From contig MPMT01000035.1 of the NCBI GenBank assembly GCA_002238645.1, positions 1 to 49,888 of the forward strand: DNA of 49,888 nucleotides, read 5' to 3'. Source of the stretch: Alphaproteobacteria bacterium bin52. GTDB lineage: Bacteria > Pseudomonadota > Alphaproteobacteria > Thalassobaculales > Thalassobaculaceae. Positions 38,513-47,481 of this stretch are shown one piece after another. Below the pieces are notes generated by a model. That model saw only the letters and a program-made list of their open reading frames with translations. It did no database searches and was not told the origin of the DNA. Position 1 is the first letter of the stretch; each line of letters opens with the position of its first letter. Made by a program: the position numbers and the translations under genes.

Positions 38513-40156
38513 ATGCCTGATGTCTTCGACTACGTGATCATCGGTGCCGGTTCGGCCGGCTGCGTGCTCGCCAACCGCCTGACCGAGGACGGTCGCCACA
38601 GGGTGTGCGTGCTCGAGGCCGGTCCGCCCGACCGCAACCCGTACATACACATCCCGGCGGGGTTCATCCGGCTGCTGAACGACCGCAAGGTGAACTGGCT
38701 CTACGAGGCGGAACCGGGTCACTGGACAGGCGGGCGCCGGATCCCGGTACCGCGCGGCAAGACGCTCGGCGGGTCGAGTTCGATCAACGGCATGATCTAC
38801 AACCGCGGCCAGCGCCTGGATTTCGACAGTTGGTCGCAGCTGGGCAACCGGGGCTGGGGCTACGCCGACGTGCTGCCGTACTTCCGGCGCTGCGAACGCC
38901 GGATCGGCGAGGGTGACGACAGGTTCCGCGGCCGGGACGGCAACCAGCTGGTGACCGACCTGCCCTATCGGCACCCGTTTTGCGAGGTCTTCATGGAGGG
39001 CGCCGCGTCGCTCGGAATCCCTCGCAATCCGGACTACAACGGCGAACGCCAGGAAGGGATCGGCTACGTCCAGCGCACGGCGTCGGCACGTCTGCGAATG
39101 AGTGCTGCCCGCGCGTTCCTGAAACCCGCCAGGCGGCGGTCCGGGCTCGAGGTGCGCACGCATGCCCAAGCCACCGGGCTGCTGTTCGAGGGCCGCCGCG
39201 CGATCGGGGTCGCCTATCGCAGGGGCGGGAAGAACGGACCCGTGCACGAGGTGCGCGCGCGCAGGGAGGTCATCCTGTGCGGCGGCACCATCAATTCGCC
39301 GCAACTGCTGCAGCTGTCGGGTGTCGGTGACGGCGCATTCCTGTCCTCGCTCGGGATCGGGACCGTCCATCACCTGCCCGGCGTGGGCGAGAACCTGCGC
39401 GATCACTATGCCCCGCGCTTCGCGGTGCGGGCCCGCAACATCGAGACCCTGAACGAACGGGCTCGCGGGCTCAGGCTTGCGGGCGAGATCGTGAAGTACC
39501 TGGTCGGAGCGAGGAGCATCGTCAGTCTCAACCCGAGCCTGCTCTACTGTTTCTGGCACTCCGACGAGGCGGTGCGCAACAACGACATCCAGCTCATCTT
39601 CACGCCCGCAAGCTTCGAGTTCGGCCGCCATGGCGCGTTCGACAACTACCCTGGCTTTACCGTGGCGGCCTGGCAGCACCGTCCCGAGAGCAGGGGGCAT
39701 GTGCGGATCCGGACAGCGGATCCCTTCGACGCACCGGAAATCCAGCCGAACTACCTTGCCGAGGAGGAGGATCGCGTGGCCTGCATTTCGGCGATGCGCC
39801 TGGCGCGCCGGCTGATCCATACCGACGCCATGAAACCCTACGTCGAGTCCGAGGTCTCGCCGGGCGACGAGTACCAGACCGACGAGGAACTGCTTGAGGC
39901 GGCACGCCACGTGGGCAGCACCACCTACCACGTCATGGGGACCTGCAGGATGGCGCCGGACACCGACCCGACGGCCGTGGTGGACAGCGATCTGAAGGTC
40001 CGGGGTCTGGAGGGCCTGCGCGTGATCGATGCCTCGATCATGCCGGCCATGCCGTCGGCCAACCTGAACGCGGCGGTTCTCATGATCGGCGAGAAGGGTG
40101 CCGACCTGGTACTCGGGAAACCACCGCTCGAGCCGGTCATCCTTGCGGAATGCTGA
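38513..40156 (+). CDS. GMC-family FAD oxidoreductase, copy 2
   Basis: A 547-residue tandem paralogue of the preceding gene, in register throughout: GAGSAG at 11-16, KTLGGSSSINGMIYNRGQRL, REVILCGGTINSPQLLQLSG, and catalytic H473 and N517. The substrate-domain regions differ the most (for example RLRMSAARAFLKPARRRSG), so a duplication with divergence toward a different alcohol, or a heteromeric pair, is likely. The ATG at 38513 follows GGAGTAAG seven bases after the previous stop. Its stop overlaps the start of the MscS-type channel gene, making a three-gene unit. Confidence 0.92.
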   Translation: MPDVFDYVIIGAGSAGCVLANRLTEDGRHRVCVLEAGPPDRNPYIHIPAGFIRLLNDRKVNWLYEAEPGHWTGGRRIPVPRGKTLGGSSSINGMIYNRGQRLDFDSWSQLGNRGWGYADVLPYFRRCERRIGEGDDRFRGRDGNQLVTDLPYRHPFCEVFMEGAASLGIPRNPDYNGERQEGIGYVQRTASARLRMSAARAFLKPARRRSGLEVRTHAQATGLLFEGRRAIGVAYRRGGKNGPVHEVRARREVILCGGTINSPQLLQLSGVGDGAFLSSLGIGTVHHLPGVGENLRDHYAPRFAVRARNIETLNERARGLRLAGEIVKYLVGARSIVSLNPSLLYCFWHSDEAVRNNDIQLIFTPASFEFGRHGAFDNYPGFTVAAWQHRPESRGHVRIRTADPFDAPEIQPNYLAEEEDRVACISAMRLARRLIHTDAMKPYVESEVSPGDEYQTDEELLEAARHVGSTTYHVMGTCRMAPDTDPTAVVDSDLKVRGLEGLRVIDASIMPAMPSANLNAAVLMIGEKGADLVLGKPPLEPVILAEC

Positions 40157-42264
40157 GACTGCTGCGCCGCGCGCTGACCGCGATCGGCCTCGTCCTGCTG
40201 CTTGCGGGGCCGGCGGCGGCGGCCGACGGCGAGCCGGATCCAGCGGCCACCCGGGAACTCGAACAGCTGCTCGAGACACTCGAGGATCCGGAACGGCGTG
40301 ACCGGCTGCTTGTGGCACTGCGTGCCGCGCTTGACGCGAAGCGGGTTCCGCCCGAAGACGCGGCGGACGAGGCAGGCTCGGAGGCCAGCGGCCTCGCCGC
40401 CGGCTCGGCGATCCGTGCACTGGGGGGACTGGCGGCGCTGCCGCGCTGGTTGCACCAGCAGGTCACCGTGCCTGCCCGTCGCGATTTCTGGCTCGGCACC
40501 GGGGTGGTTGGCATCCTGCTGCCACTGCTCGTCGCCCTGGTGGCGCGCGGCCTTCTTGCAGTGCTCACCCGACCCGCGATGCGCCGGTTGCGCGAGGCAT
40601 CCGTGCCGCAGTGGCGCCGGCGCGTCGCGCGGGCAGCGGTGCACGGGGTGCTTGACGCACTCCCCGCTCTCGGTGTCCTCGTGGCGGGATCACTCGCCGT
40701 CTCGGTATTCGAGCAGTCGCTGTCATCGGCGCAGATCGCCGCGTTCATCGTGCAGGCTGCCGCACTGCACGCGGTGGTCGGGGTGGCGGCACGGCTGATC
40801 CTGGCGCCCGCAGCGCCGGCATTCCGGCTGGTCGCGATCGAAACGGAAACCGCGAGCCTGCTGCACCGGTGGGTCCTGCGGCTGTCGCTGGTGGTGATCA
40901 CCGGATACGTGCTGGTCACGGTGGCGGTACCGCTCGGGGCAAGCCTGACCATCGCCGAGGGGATCAGGGTCACGGTTGCGCTGGCGCTGACCGTGGTCGC
41001 GCTGATTGTCATCTGGCGGGTGCGGGGCCCGGTCACCGACTGGATCCGCGGTACGGGAACCTCGCTCGCGCGCCGCGGGATTGCCGACATCTGGTACCTG
41101 TTCGCCATCCTCTACCTGCTGCTGCTTTTCGGCGGCTTCGTTACCGGAGAGGACGGCGGTTTCGGCCTGCTGATGAGGGCTACAGCCGTCACCATCGCGA
41201 CGCTTGGCGTATCGGTGCTGCTGGTCCATGTGTCCGGGCGGGCACTCGCGCACCTGTTCAGCGTGTCGCCGGAACTGGACCTGCTCAGTCCCGGCCTGCG
41301 CGAGCGCGGCACCATCTACCGGCGCGTTGCGACAGGTCTCATCCGGATCCTGGTCTACGGCAGTGCGCTCCTGGTGATCCTGCAGGCCTGGCAGTTCGAC
41401 GTGATCGGGCTGATCGATCCCGGGTTCCGCGGCGTGATGGTGAAAAACGGCATCGCGATCCTGTTCGTGGTCGGTCTGGGTCTCGCGGTCTGGGAAGTAT
41501 CAACGGCAGCCCTGGCACGGCTCGGCGCCCGTGAAGGCCAGCAGGGCAGCCGGGCCCGCACCCTGCTGCCGCTGCTGCGGCGCCTCATCCTGATCTCGCT
41601 GCTGGTGCTCGGCGGCCTGGTCATCCTCTCCCTGCTCGGCATCGACATCACTCCGCTGCTGGCGGGCGCCGGCGTGGTGGGGCTCGCGGTCGGATTCGGG
41701 TCCCAGACCCTGGTCCGCGACTTCATCACCGGGCTGTTCATCCTCATCGAGGATTCGATCTCGGTCGGGGACGTGGTGACCATCGGCGGGCATACCGGCG
41801 TGGTCGAGGACCTGTCGGTCCGCACCGTTCGCCTGCGCGACCTGCAGGGCACGGTCCACGTGGTGCCGTTCGGCGACGTGACCAGCATCGAGAACTTTAC
41901 CCGGGAGTTTTCCTTCGCCGTCATGGATATCGGCGTCGCCTACCGGGAGGATACCGACCGGGTATGCGAGGTGCTCGAGCAGGTGGGCAAGGAACTGCGT
42001 GCCGAGCCCGACTGGGCTGAACGGATCCTCGACCCGCTGCAGATCCTGGGCGTCGACCAGCTGGCCGACAGCGCGGTGGTGATCCGCTGCCGGTTCCGGA
42101 CCATGCCGATCCAGCAGTGGGGCGTGCGCCGGGCCTTCCTCCGGCTGGTGAAGAAGCGGTTCGACGAACAGGGAATCGAGATCCCGTTCCCGCAAACCAC
42201 GGTCCATTTCGGACCGGACGCATCCCCGGAGCTGCCGGGGCCGGCGCCGCCATCCGCTCAGTGA
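40150..42264 (+). CDS. MscS-family mechanosensitive ion channel (large form)
   Basis: A 704-residue membrane protein: a signal-like N-terminus (ALTAIGLVLLLAGPAAAA, cleaved near residue 24), a helical extracytoplasmic region (residues about 30-90), several additional TM helices, and a C-terminal MscS module from about residue 475. The pore helix is GIDITPLLAGAGVVGLAVGF; GDVVTIGGHTGVVEDLSVRT is the conserved beta domain. It would release solutes during hypo-osmotic shock. It starts inside the last codons of GMC copy 2, so the three genes are translationally coupled. Osmotic relief coupled to oxidation of an alcohol such as an osmolyte would make sense of the operon, but that is inference. Confidence 0.92.
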   Translation: MLRLLRRALTAIGLVLLLAGPAAAADGEPDPAATRELEQLLETLEDPERRDRLLVALRAALDAKRVPPEDAADEAGSEASGLAAGSAIRALGGLAALPRWLHQQVTVPARRDFWLGTGVVGILLPLLVALVARGLLAVLTRPAMRRLREASVPQWRRRVARAAVHGVLDALPALGVLVAGSLAVSVFEQSLSSAQIAAFIVQAAALHAVVGVAARLILAPAAPAFRLVAIETETASLLHRWVLRLSLVVITGYVLVTVAVPLGASLTIAEGIRVTVALALTVVALIVIWRVRGPVTDWIRGTGTSLARRGIADIWYLFAILYLLLLFGGFVTGEDGGFGLLMRATAVTIATLGVSVLLVHVSGRALAHLFSVSPELDLLSPGLRERGTIYRRVATGLIRILVYGSALLVILQAWQFDVIGLIDPGFRGVMVKNGIAILFVVGLGLAVWEVSTAALARLGAREGQQGSRARTLLPLLRRLILISLLVLGGLVILSLLGIDITPLLAGAGVVGLAVGFGSQTLVRDFITGLFILIEDSISVGDVVTIGGHTGVVEDLSVRTVRLRDLQGTVHVVPFGDVTSIENFTREFSFAVMDIGVAYREDTDRVCEVLEQVGKELRAEPDWAERILDPLQILGVDQLADSAVVIRCRFRTMPIQQWGVRRAFLRLVKKRFDEQGIEIPFPQTTVHFGPDASPELPGPAPPSAQ

Positions 42265-43076
42265 GCGAACATCACCGGGAGCCCTGCTTCGTGCAGGATG
42301 TCCCGGGTCGCGCCTCCGAAGAAGACCTGGGTGATGCGGCTCTGGGTGTAGGCGCCCTTGAGCAGCAGGTCGGCGCCGAGCCGGGACGCCTCGTGCAGGA
42401 TCCTGTCACCGAACTCGCCGCGGGACCGCGCCACCTGGTGCAGCCGCGCGTTCACTCCTGTATCCCGGAGATAGGCCGTGACCGCCGGTCCGTCCGGACC
42501 TTCGACGTACCAGTCGTCGAGCGCGATCACCCAGACCTCGCGGGCACCGCGCAGGAGGTTGATGGCAAGCCCGATCAGTCGCGCGGTCTCGCTGCTCCTG
42601 TTCCAGGCAATCGCGACCACCTCCCCGACCGGGCGGTCCCAGCCCCCGGGCGAGACCAGCATCGGCCTGCCGCTCATGAACAGCAGCTGCTCCATGACCG
42701 AGACGGCGTTGCCTGCAAGCGCCTCGCGCGAGACGATCGAGAGGTCACTGATCCGGGCGGCCATGCCGAGTTCCCGCCAGCTTCCGATCGGTTCGGGGTC
42801 GACCTCGAGGCGGGTGCCGTGCGCCGCCCCGGCGGAGGCGGCGATCCTGGTCTCCAGCACTGCCCGGGCGCGAGCGACATCGTCGAGCGAAACGTCTTCC
42901 CGGCTCGCGTGGCCGCTCAGTCCCCAGCTCATCGGATCGACCGCCTGGTCGTCAGTGCCCGCCCGGTAGAGCTTGACCAGCACGTCCGCGCCAAAGCGCC
43001 CGGCGATCGACAGTGCCGCGTCCACCGGGAGTGCGGCAACGACATGGATGGCGGCGGGCATGAGCAGGCGTTTCAT
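42258..43076 (-). CDS. Universal stress protein with two Usp domains
   Basis: A 272-residue UspA-superfamily protein with an imperfect N-terminal Usp half and a clear C-terminal half. The end (GADLLLKGAYTQSRITQVFF followed by GGATRDILHEAGLPVMFAH) is the family's ATP-binding-like region with the G-x2-G-x9-G[ST] pattern altered. The start (MKRLLMPAAIHVVAALPVD) matches the family. Usp proteins help survival of stress; the ligand is unknown. It ends convergently with the channel gene, overlapping by seven bases. Confidence 0.87.
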   Translation of the reverse strand: MKRLLMPAAIHVVAALPVDAALSIAGRFGADVLVKLYRAGTDDQAVDPMSWGLSGHASREDVSLDDVARARAVLETRIAASAGAAHGTRLEVDPEPIGSWRELGMAARISDLSIVSREALAGNAVSVMEQLLFMSGRPMLVSPGGWDRPVGEVVAIAWNRSSETARLIGLAINLLRGAREVWVIALDDWYVEGPDGPAVTAYLRDTGVNARLHQVARSRGEFGDRILHEASRLGADLLLKGAYTQSRITQVFFGGATRDILHEAGLPVMFAH

Positions 43077-43197
43077 CGGGAGGCCTCCGGGTGACCGGGC
43101 ACACTTACCATCTGGCGGCCCGCGGCCAAACGTTGACGGTGCCCGGCCGCGGTCCGGATGCTACTGTCCGGCAATGCACCGGACGGGGAGGGGCGTC

Positions 43198-44076
43198 ATG
43201 CACAGGCTGGGCGAACTTGAAATCATGCGGGTGGTCGAGAGCGAGGTCCCGATCTTTCCGACGATGTCGTTCTTTCCCGATGCCGATCCCGCGGTGATCG
43301 AGGCGCACCGGGACTGGCTGATGCCGAGGTTCATCAGCCCGGAAACCGGCGAGGTCATCCTGTGCATCCAGTCCTACGTCATCCGCACCCGTCATCACAT
43401 CATCCTCGTCGATACCTGCGTCGGCAACCACAAGACCCGGCCGGCCCGGCCCATGTGGCACATGCAGGACCGGCCGTGGCTGGCGGACCTTGCCGCTGCC
43501 GGCGTTGCGCCGGAGGACGTTGACTTCGTGCTGTGTACCCACCTGCACGTCGATCACGTCGGGTGGAATACCAGGCTCGTCGACGGACGCTGGGTTCCGA
43601 CCTTCCCGAACGCCAGGTACATCTTCTCGCGCACGGAGTACGAGGCCTGGCTGGGGCGATACCGGGCCGGCGAGGAAATGCCGGTTCCGGAGGTGTTCGA
43701 GGACAGCGTGCTGCCGATCGTCGAGTCGGGACAGGCGCTGATCGTGGAGGATGACTACCAGATCGACGACGGCATGTGGATCGAGCCGTCCCCCGGTCAT
43801 ACCCCGGGGCACGTGATGCTGAACCTGGCGTCGGGAGCCGCGCGCGGCCTGATGACCGGGGACGTGATCCACCATCCGCTGCAATTGCTGCGGCCGGAAT
43901 GGTCATGCCGGGCGTGCGAGGACCCCGGGCAGTCGGCCCGCACCCGCCAGGCGATGCTGGCCCGGATCGCGGACACCGACACGCTGCTCTGTCCGGCCCA
44001 TTTCGCCTCACCGAGCATGGGACACGTGCTCTCCCGCCCGGCGGGCGGCTACGACTACCGGTTCCTCGGCGAGTAG
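43198..44076 (+). CDS. MBL-fold metallo-hydrolase
   Basis: A 292-residue metallo-beta-lactamase-fold hydrolase. H115, H117, D119 and H120 (THLHVDH) bind two metal ions; H near GHTPGHV and D in MTGDVIHHP complete the site. The family reads close to AHL lactonases and arylsulfatase-like hydrolases, so a lactone, ester or thioester substrate is likely. The start at 43198 is fixed by GGGGAGGGG directly upstream; an in-frame ATG 24 bases earlier lacks a ribosome site. No signal peptide. It stands alone, divergent from the Usp gene. Confidence 0.9.
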   Translation: MHRLGELEIMRVVESEVPIFPTMSFFPDADPAVIEAHRDWLMPRFISPETGEVILCIQSYVIRTRHHIILVDTCVGNHKTRPARPMWHMQDRPWLADLAAAGVAPEDVDFVLCTHLHVDHVGWNTRLVDGRWVPTFPNARYIFSRTEYEAWLGRYRAGEEMPVPEVFEDSVLPIVESGQALIVEDDYQIDDGMWIEPSPGHTPGHVMLNLASGAARGLMTGDVIHHPLQLLRPEWSCRACEDPGQSARTRQAMLARIADTDTLLCPAHFASPSMGHVLSRPAGGYDYRFLGE

Positions 44077-44091
44077 CCTGGGCACCCCGGC

Positions 44092-44418
44092 CTATCGGAC
44101 GGACGAGAACGAGGTGGGGACCAGGATCTGGTTGGAGACCGATGCGACGATGGCGCCGTCGGCCTCGGTGCGCGCCCGCTTTTCATGCCACTCGGGATCG
44201 GACGCGAACGCGTTCCACTTCTCGTCCCGCTCGGCGAGCGATTCCCATTCCAGCAGGTAGTACAGGGCCTGGTTCGACTCGCCGATGCCGACAGTCCAGA
44301 ACCCGGCCTGGCGAATTCCGTGCCGCTCCCACAGCCCGAGGGTGATGGTCTCGAACCGCTCGAGCAGCGCCGGCAACCGGCCGGGAACACAGTGGTAGAT
44401 GCGCAGTTCGTGGATCAT
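44092..44418 (-). CDS. NIPSNAP-family protein
   Basis: A 108-residue dimeric alpha-beta barrel protein of the NIPSNAP family. The opening MIHELRIYHCVPGRLPALLE is diagnostic; GLWERHGIRQAGFWTVGIGE and LYYLLEWESLAERDEKWNAF follow the family pattern. Bacterial members have no proven reaction; they are often found beside catabolic enzymes. The ATG at 44418 has GGGGAG eight bases upstream; the 12 codons before it in the same frame are not family-like. It is convergent with the MBL gene. Confidence 0.88.
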   Translation of the reverse strand: MIHELRIYHCVPGRLPALLERFETITLGLWERHGIRQAGFWTVGIGESNQALYYLLEWESLAERDEKWNAFASDPEWHEKRARTEADGAIVASVSNQILVPTSFSSVR

Positions 44419-44667
44419 GGTGCGGGCTCCCCGGTCAAGGTCACGTCTGCGCAAGTCCTACACCAGTACCGCCGGTTCGCTCAACCGGAGTTGCGGAATG
44501 AGCCGCGGGAACACCCGAACGCGCAAACCGCTCGACAATCAGTCCCATTTCAAAACCCTCGCGGCATGTCATTGAGGCGTTTCACTGTCGACCAGTCACG
44601 TCGCCGTGGGTGCCGCGGTGCCCGCCAGGGCGCTGATACGCGGTCGGCGATTTGCCGTCGACCATCG

Positions 44668-46341
44668 TCACGCCGGCGGAAACCACGCGGCCGGCGCCCG
44701 CGGCTCGGGGTCGGTCGCAACATCGACCACATTCGGCACACCGGAGGCGATCCCGGCCTCGATCGCGGGTGCGATGGCACCCGGATCCTCGACCCTGACG
44801 CCGCGGCAACCAAAGCCCTCCGCGACTCGCGCGAAGTCCACCGGCTCGAAGTGCGTCAAGTCCTGGGTGCGGCCATTGCGCCCGCCGTACGCTGCACGCA
44901 CACCGGAAATGTCCTGCCCCAAGGCCGAGTTGTTGTTAACCACCACGGTGACGGGAATGTTCCAGCGCCTCGCAGTCTCGAGCTCCGGCAAGTGGTAGTA
45001 AAAGGCGCCGTCGCCGCAGAAGCAAACGACCGGTGTATCGGGCAGCGCCGATTGGGCTCCGAGCGAGGCTGGCAGACTCCAGCCGAGCGAGCCCGCGGCA
45101 CGCAGATAACGTTGACCCGGCCGGGTGAGCGCTACATGGGTGCCCGTCCAGATGCCGCTGTGGCCGGTGTCGGCGACGAGCAAAGCGTTGGCCGGTAATA
45201 CGCGTTCGAGCTCGCTGCACAGCCGCTCGACCGTAATCGGCGATGCGCTGGACGTGCGCAGCGGCTCTACCTCGGCGAGCCATGCACGCCGCAGACTCAT
45301 GGCACGCTCGTGCCACGCGCTGCGATCGCGACGACCGAGCCGCTCGACGAGCGCGGTAAGCGCGAGACCCGCGTCACCGAGCAGGCCATGCGCTCCCGGA
45401 AAGTTGCGGGCGAGTTCGGTCGCATCTGCATCAATCTGGACCACCACCGCATCAGGCCGCACGACCCGCCAGTTTCCGGTCGACATATCGCTCGTGTCGC
45501 TGCCGACATACAGCACCAGGTCGGCTTCATGCACGATGCGGTTCGCGTAGGGTGCCGAGTAATTGCCGACCACTCCCACCACTGGATCGAGGCTGTCCTC
45601 GATCAGCCCCTTGGCGTCGAGCCCGTAGGCGATGGGTATGCCGGATGCCGCAAGCGCACGTAGCGGCTGTGCTGCCGCACCGACGACGGCGCCGGCGCCG
45701 AGGACTGCAATCGGGCGCTCGGCTGCATCGATCAACCTGGCCGCCGTGGCAACATCTTCGGCATCGGGCATGGAGCGATAGGCGGGTGCTCTTCCGTGCC
45801 GCGTTTCCGCGACGATCGGCTCTGTCACCTCGCCCCGCTCGACCAGCTCGGCGGAGAGCCCGGCGAGGTCGAGGTGCACGGGCAACGGCTTCGGCGCGCT
45901 CGCCTCGCGCATCGCCTGACGAAGCAGAAAAGGCAGCTCCGGAGCGGCTTCAACACTCGCAGAGAATCGTGTAACCGCCGAAAAGAGCGGCCGGTGATCG
46001 ACTTCCTGATAGGCATTGCGGTGGAGCTGGGGGATGGGCTTGTGACCCGTCACCGCGAGCACCGGCGAACGAGCCAGGTAGGCGTCCTGCAGCCCGGCCG
46101 CGAGATTCGCTGCGCCCACGGCTTGCGCCATGCAGACGCCGACGCGGCCAGTGGCACGGGCGTAACCGTCGGCCATGTACGCCGCCGCCTTCTCGCTGTG
46201 GGCCATGATGCGGGTCACCCCGAGCGCTTCGAGCTCGATCAGGGTGTGTCGCCCGACCGCCTCCATGAAGAACACGTGAGTGACGCCATATTCGACGAGT
46301 GAACGTGCCAGATACTGGGCACCCGTCATCGACTCGGGCAT
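44668..46341 (-). CDS. Thiamine-diphosphate-dependent enzyme, acetolactate synthase-like, second copy
   Basis: A 557-residue ThDP enzyme. E50 (IMAHSEKAAAYMADGYARAT) is the catalytic glutamate; GDGAFYYHLPELE at 443 with NNN at 469-471 is the cofactor pyrophosphate/Mg motif. AVTGHKPIPQLH carries the central-domain signature of the AHAS-like branch. The start at 46341 is chosen because the protein begins MPESMTGAQYLARSLVEYGV; the open frame runs 97 codons further up, but those codons belong to another gene's remnant. No AHAS small subunit is nearby, so carboligation or decarboxylation in a catabolic route is more likely than isoleucine/valine synthesis. It is not closely alike to the ThDP enzyme at 2491-4119. 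Confidence 0.87.
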   Translation of the reverse strand: MPESMTGAQYLARSLVEYGVTHVFFMEAVGRHTLIELEALGVTRIMAHSEKAAAYMADGYARATGRVGVCMAQAVGAANLAAGLQDAYLARSPVLAVTGHKPIPQLHRNAYQEVDHRPLFSAVTRFSASVEAAPELPFLLRQAMREASAPKPLPVHLDLAGLSAELVERGEVTEPIVAETRHGRAPAYRSMPDAEDVATAARLIDAAERPIAVLGAGAVVGAAAQPLRALAASGIPIAYGLDAKGLIEDSLDPVVGVVGNYSAPYANRIVHEADLVLYVGSDTSDMSTGNWRVVRPDAVVVQIDADATELARNFPGAHGLLGDAGLALTALVERLGRRDRSAWHERAMSLRRAWLAEVEPLRTSSASPITVERLCSELERVLPANALLVADTGHSGIWTGTHVALTRPGQRYLRAAGSLGWSLPASLGAQSALPDTPVVCFCGDGAFYYHLPELETARRWNIPVTVVVNNNSALGQDISGVRAAYGGRNGRTQDLTHFEPVDFARVAEGFGCRGVRVEDPGAIAPAIEAGIASGVPNVVDVATDPEPRAPAAWFPPA

Positions 46342-46479
46342 GATTCGACCACCCCTACGGTACGTCAGGAACCCGGCGACGACGATAGCGCCCTCGCCGG
46401 ACGAACCCATACCGTACCTCAGCGCCACCCAACGCCGATAGGCGGCTAGCCCGTTCGGGTGAACTGCCGAAGCACAAAG

Positions 46480-46885
46480 GTACGATTGGACATTGGTACT
46501 CGCCAGCTCGACTGCCTCACGGAGAGTCCTTGTGCCTTCGTCGGGTCTACCCGACCGTGCGAGAAACCGCGCCAGCAGCGCGAGAAAGTGCGGCGCTTGC
46601 ATCTGCGCGCCGGTGGAGCGGTACGCCGTCACGCCGGTGCGAATTTGCCTGACACTCTCATCACCCCGCCGGGTTCGTCACTTGTCCACTCCGCATGAGA
46701 GGACCGAGTACGTGCAGGAGCGCGAAGCCTTGCTGCTCGGCGACTAGCTTCGTCTTTTCCCGGTCGCACCGTAGATGATGGAGCATCGTCTCATAGTAGA
46801 GTGAACGAGCTTGCGAAAAGGGAGGCAGCTTTCTTCTCAAGGTGACGAGTTCGCGTTCGCGTGCTTGCTCCGGGTAACCTGGGCT
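46480..46885 (-). pseudogene. Remnant of a TPR adenylate-cyclase/ATPase-type regulator
   Basis: Reading downward from 46885, one frame gives SPGYPEQARERELVTL and later KTKLVAEQQGFALLHVLGPL, then stops at 46661. The next frame continues GDESVRQIRTGVTAYRSTGA and FLALLARFLARSGRPDEG. Together these match the C-terminal tetratricopeptide segment of large cyclase- or LuxR-ATPase-like regulators, where the family runs GYPDQA ... ATEQGF ... GWALA ... Q-I-R-Q-G ... AYRATGAE ... FLALLAEA. A one-base shift near 46660 and loss of the catalytic N-terminus show the gene is dead. It leads straight into the second ThDP enzyme's upstream region. Confidence 0.65.
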
Positions 46886-46964
46886 GGAACTTCGGATTGG
46901 TGTTCGATTTCGTGCGGCTCCGATCGATCCCGCATGTACGACGGGATGCCTGCAGACATCGCGA

Positions 46965-46982
46965 CCGTCCACTCCGCCATTT
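46965..46982 (+). other. tRNA 3'-end-like sequence, candidate attachment site
   Basis: CCGTCCACTCCGCCATTT resembles the T-arm end, acceptor strand and CCA of a serine tRNA (an acceptor strand such as CCACTCC with G-CCA), but no tRNA body precedes it: the 60 bases to the left do not fold as one. Such orphan 3' ends mark the distal junction left by integrases that insert into tRNA genes. Everything here is inference from a short match. Confidence 0.4.
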
Positions 46983-47001
46983 GTCCAATATAAACAACAG
47001 T

Positions 47002-47481
47002 TTAGAAAAGTCGTACCACAATTCGTACCACAAGAGTGAAAGTCTTGAATGACGCCACTTGGCGTCTTCTGAGACATTCCTGACGACCAGAGAGCCTTCC
47101 TCGCCTCCTTCCTGCGCGCGTTCGAAGACGCCTCGTTCTCTTGATGCCGGCGGCTTCGTTGGGAGGCTGATCGATCCCGTGCCCGCCCGCGCGGCCCGTC
47201 GCGCGGGTTCCGGCCTGGATGAGAAGGGGTCGGTACCGGCGCGGGTGGCCCCGGTCGCCGAGGCGATTCAGACGAGCGGAAGTCCGGCCGCCCTCCTGAA
47301 GGAGGGCTGTCGCAGCGGCCCACAGCAGCGCCAAGGCCGCCCCGACTCCCACCACCACGCCCACCGCAACGATGGCACCGACCTTGACGGCCGCCCACCT
47401 CATGCGGTCGATGCGCAGCCCTCCTTCGAGGGTTTCCTTGGTTTCCCACCGATCCAGACCGAAATGAGCGCCATGACCCAT
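47002..47481 (-). CDS. Hypothetical small membrane protein, possibly decayed
   Basis: The minus-strand frame beginning at 47481 opens MGHGAHFGLDRWETKETLEG and holds one convincing TM helix (residues about 32-60, rich in Val, Ala and Leu). After about residue 65 the sequence becomes Arg- and Gly-rich and loses character, which suggests a frameshift or non-coding tail. Its first bases overlap the HigA remnant on the other strand. I recognise no family. It could be a relic of the same mobile region. Confidence 0.25.
   Translation of the reverse strand: MGHGAHFGLDRWETKETLEGGLRIDRMRWAAVKVGAIVAVGVVVGVGAALALLWAAATALLQEGGRTSARLNRLGDRGHPRRYRPLLIQAGTRATGRAGGHGIDQPPNEAAGIKRTRRLRTRAGRRRGRLSGRQECLRRRQVASFKTFTLVVRIVVRLF
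47011..47032. repeat. Tandem direct repeat next to the tRNA-like end
   Basis: TCGTACCACA occurs at 47011-47020 and again at 47023-47032 (period 12). It lies 29 bases right of the tRNA-3'-end-like sequence, the position where integrase arm sites or excisionase sites often occur. Function is inferred only. Confidence 0.45.
47051..47066. terminator. Short hairpin GACGCC-ACTT-GGCGTC
   Basis: A perfect 6-bp stem with a 4-base loop, followed by only a short T-containing stretch (TTCT). It may act as a weak intrinsic terminator or as part of a recombination site. There is no adjacent intact gene to assign it to. Confidence 0.35.

Noticed and set aside
44668..46341. Naming the second ThDP enzyme ilvB or ilvG
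   Set aside because: There is no small regulatory subunit or ilvC beside it, and the surroundings are accessory DNA; only the family level is supportable.
46921..46990. A complete tRNA gene at the tRNA-like 3' end
   Set aside because: Only the last 15 or so bases resemble a tRNA; the sequence to the left does not supply D-, anticodon- or T-arms.
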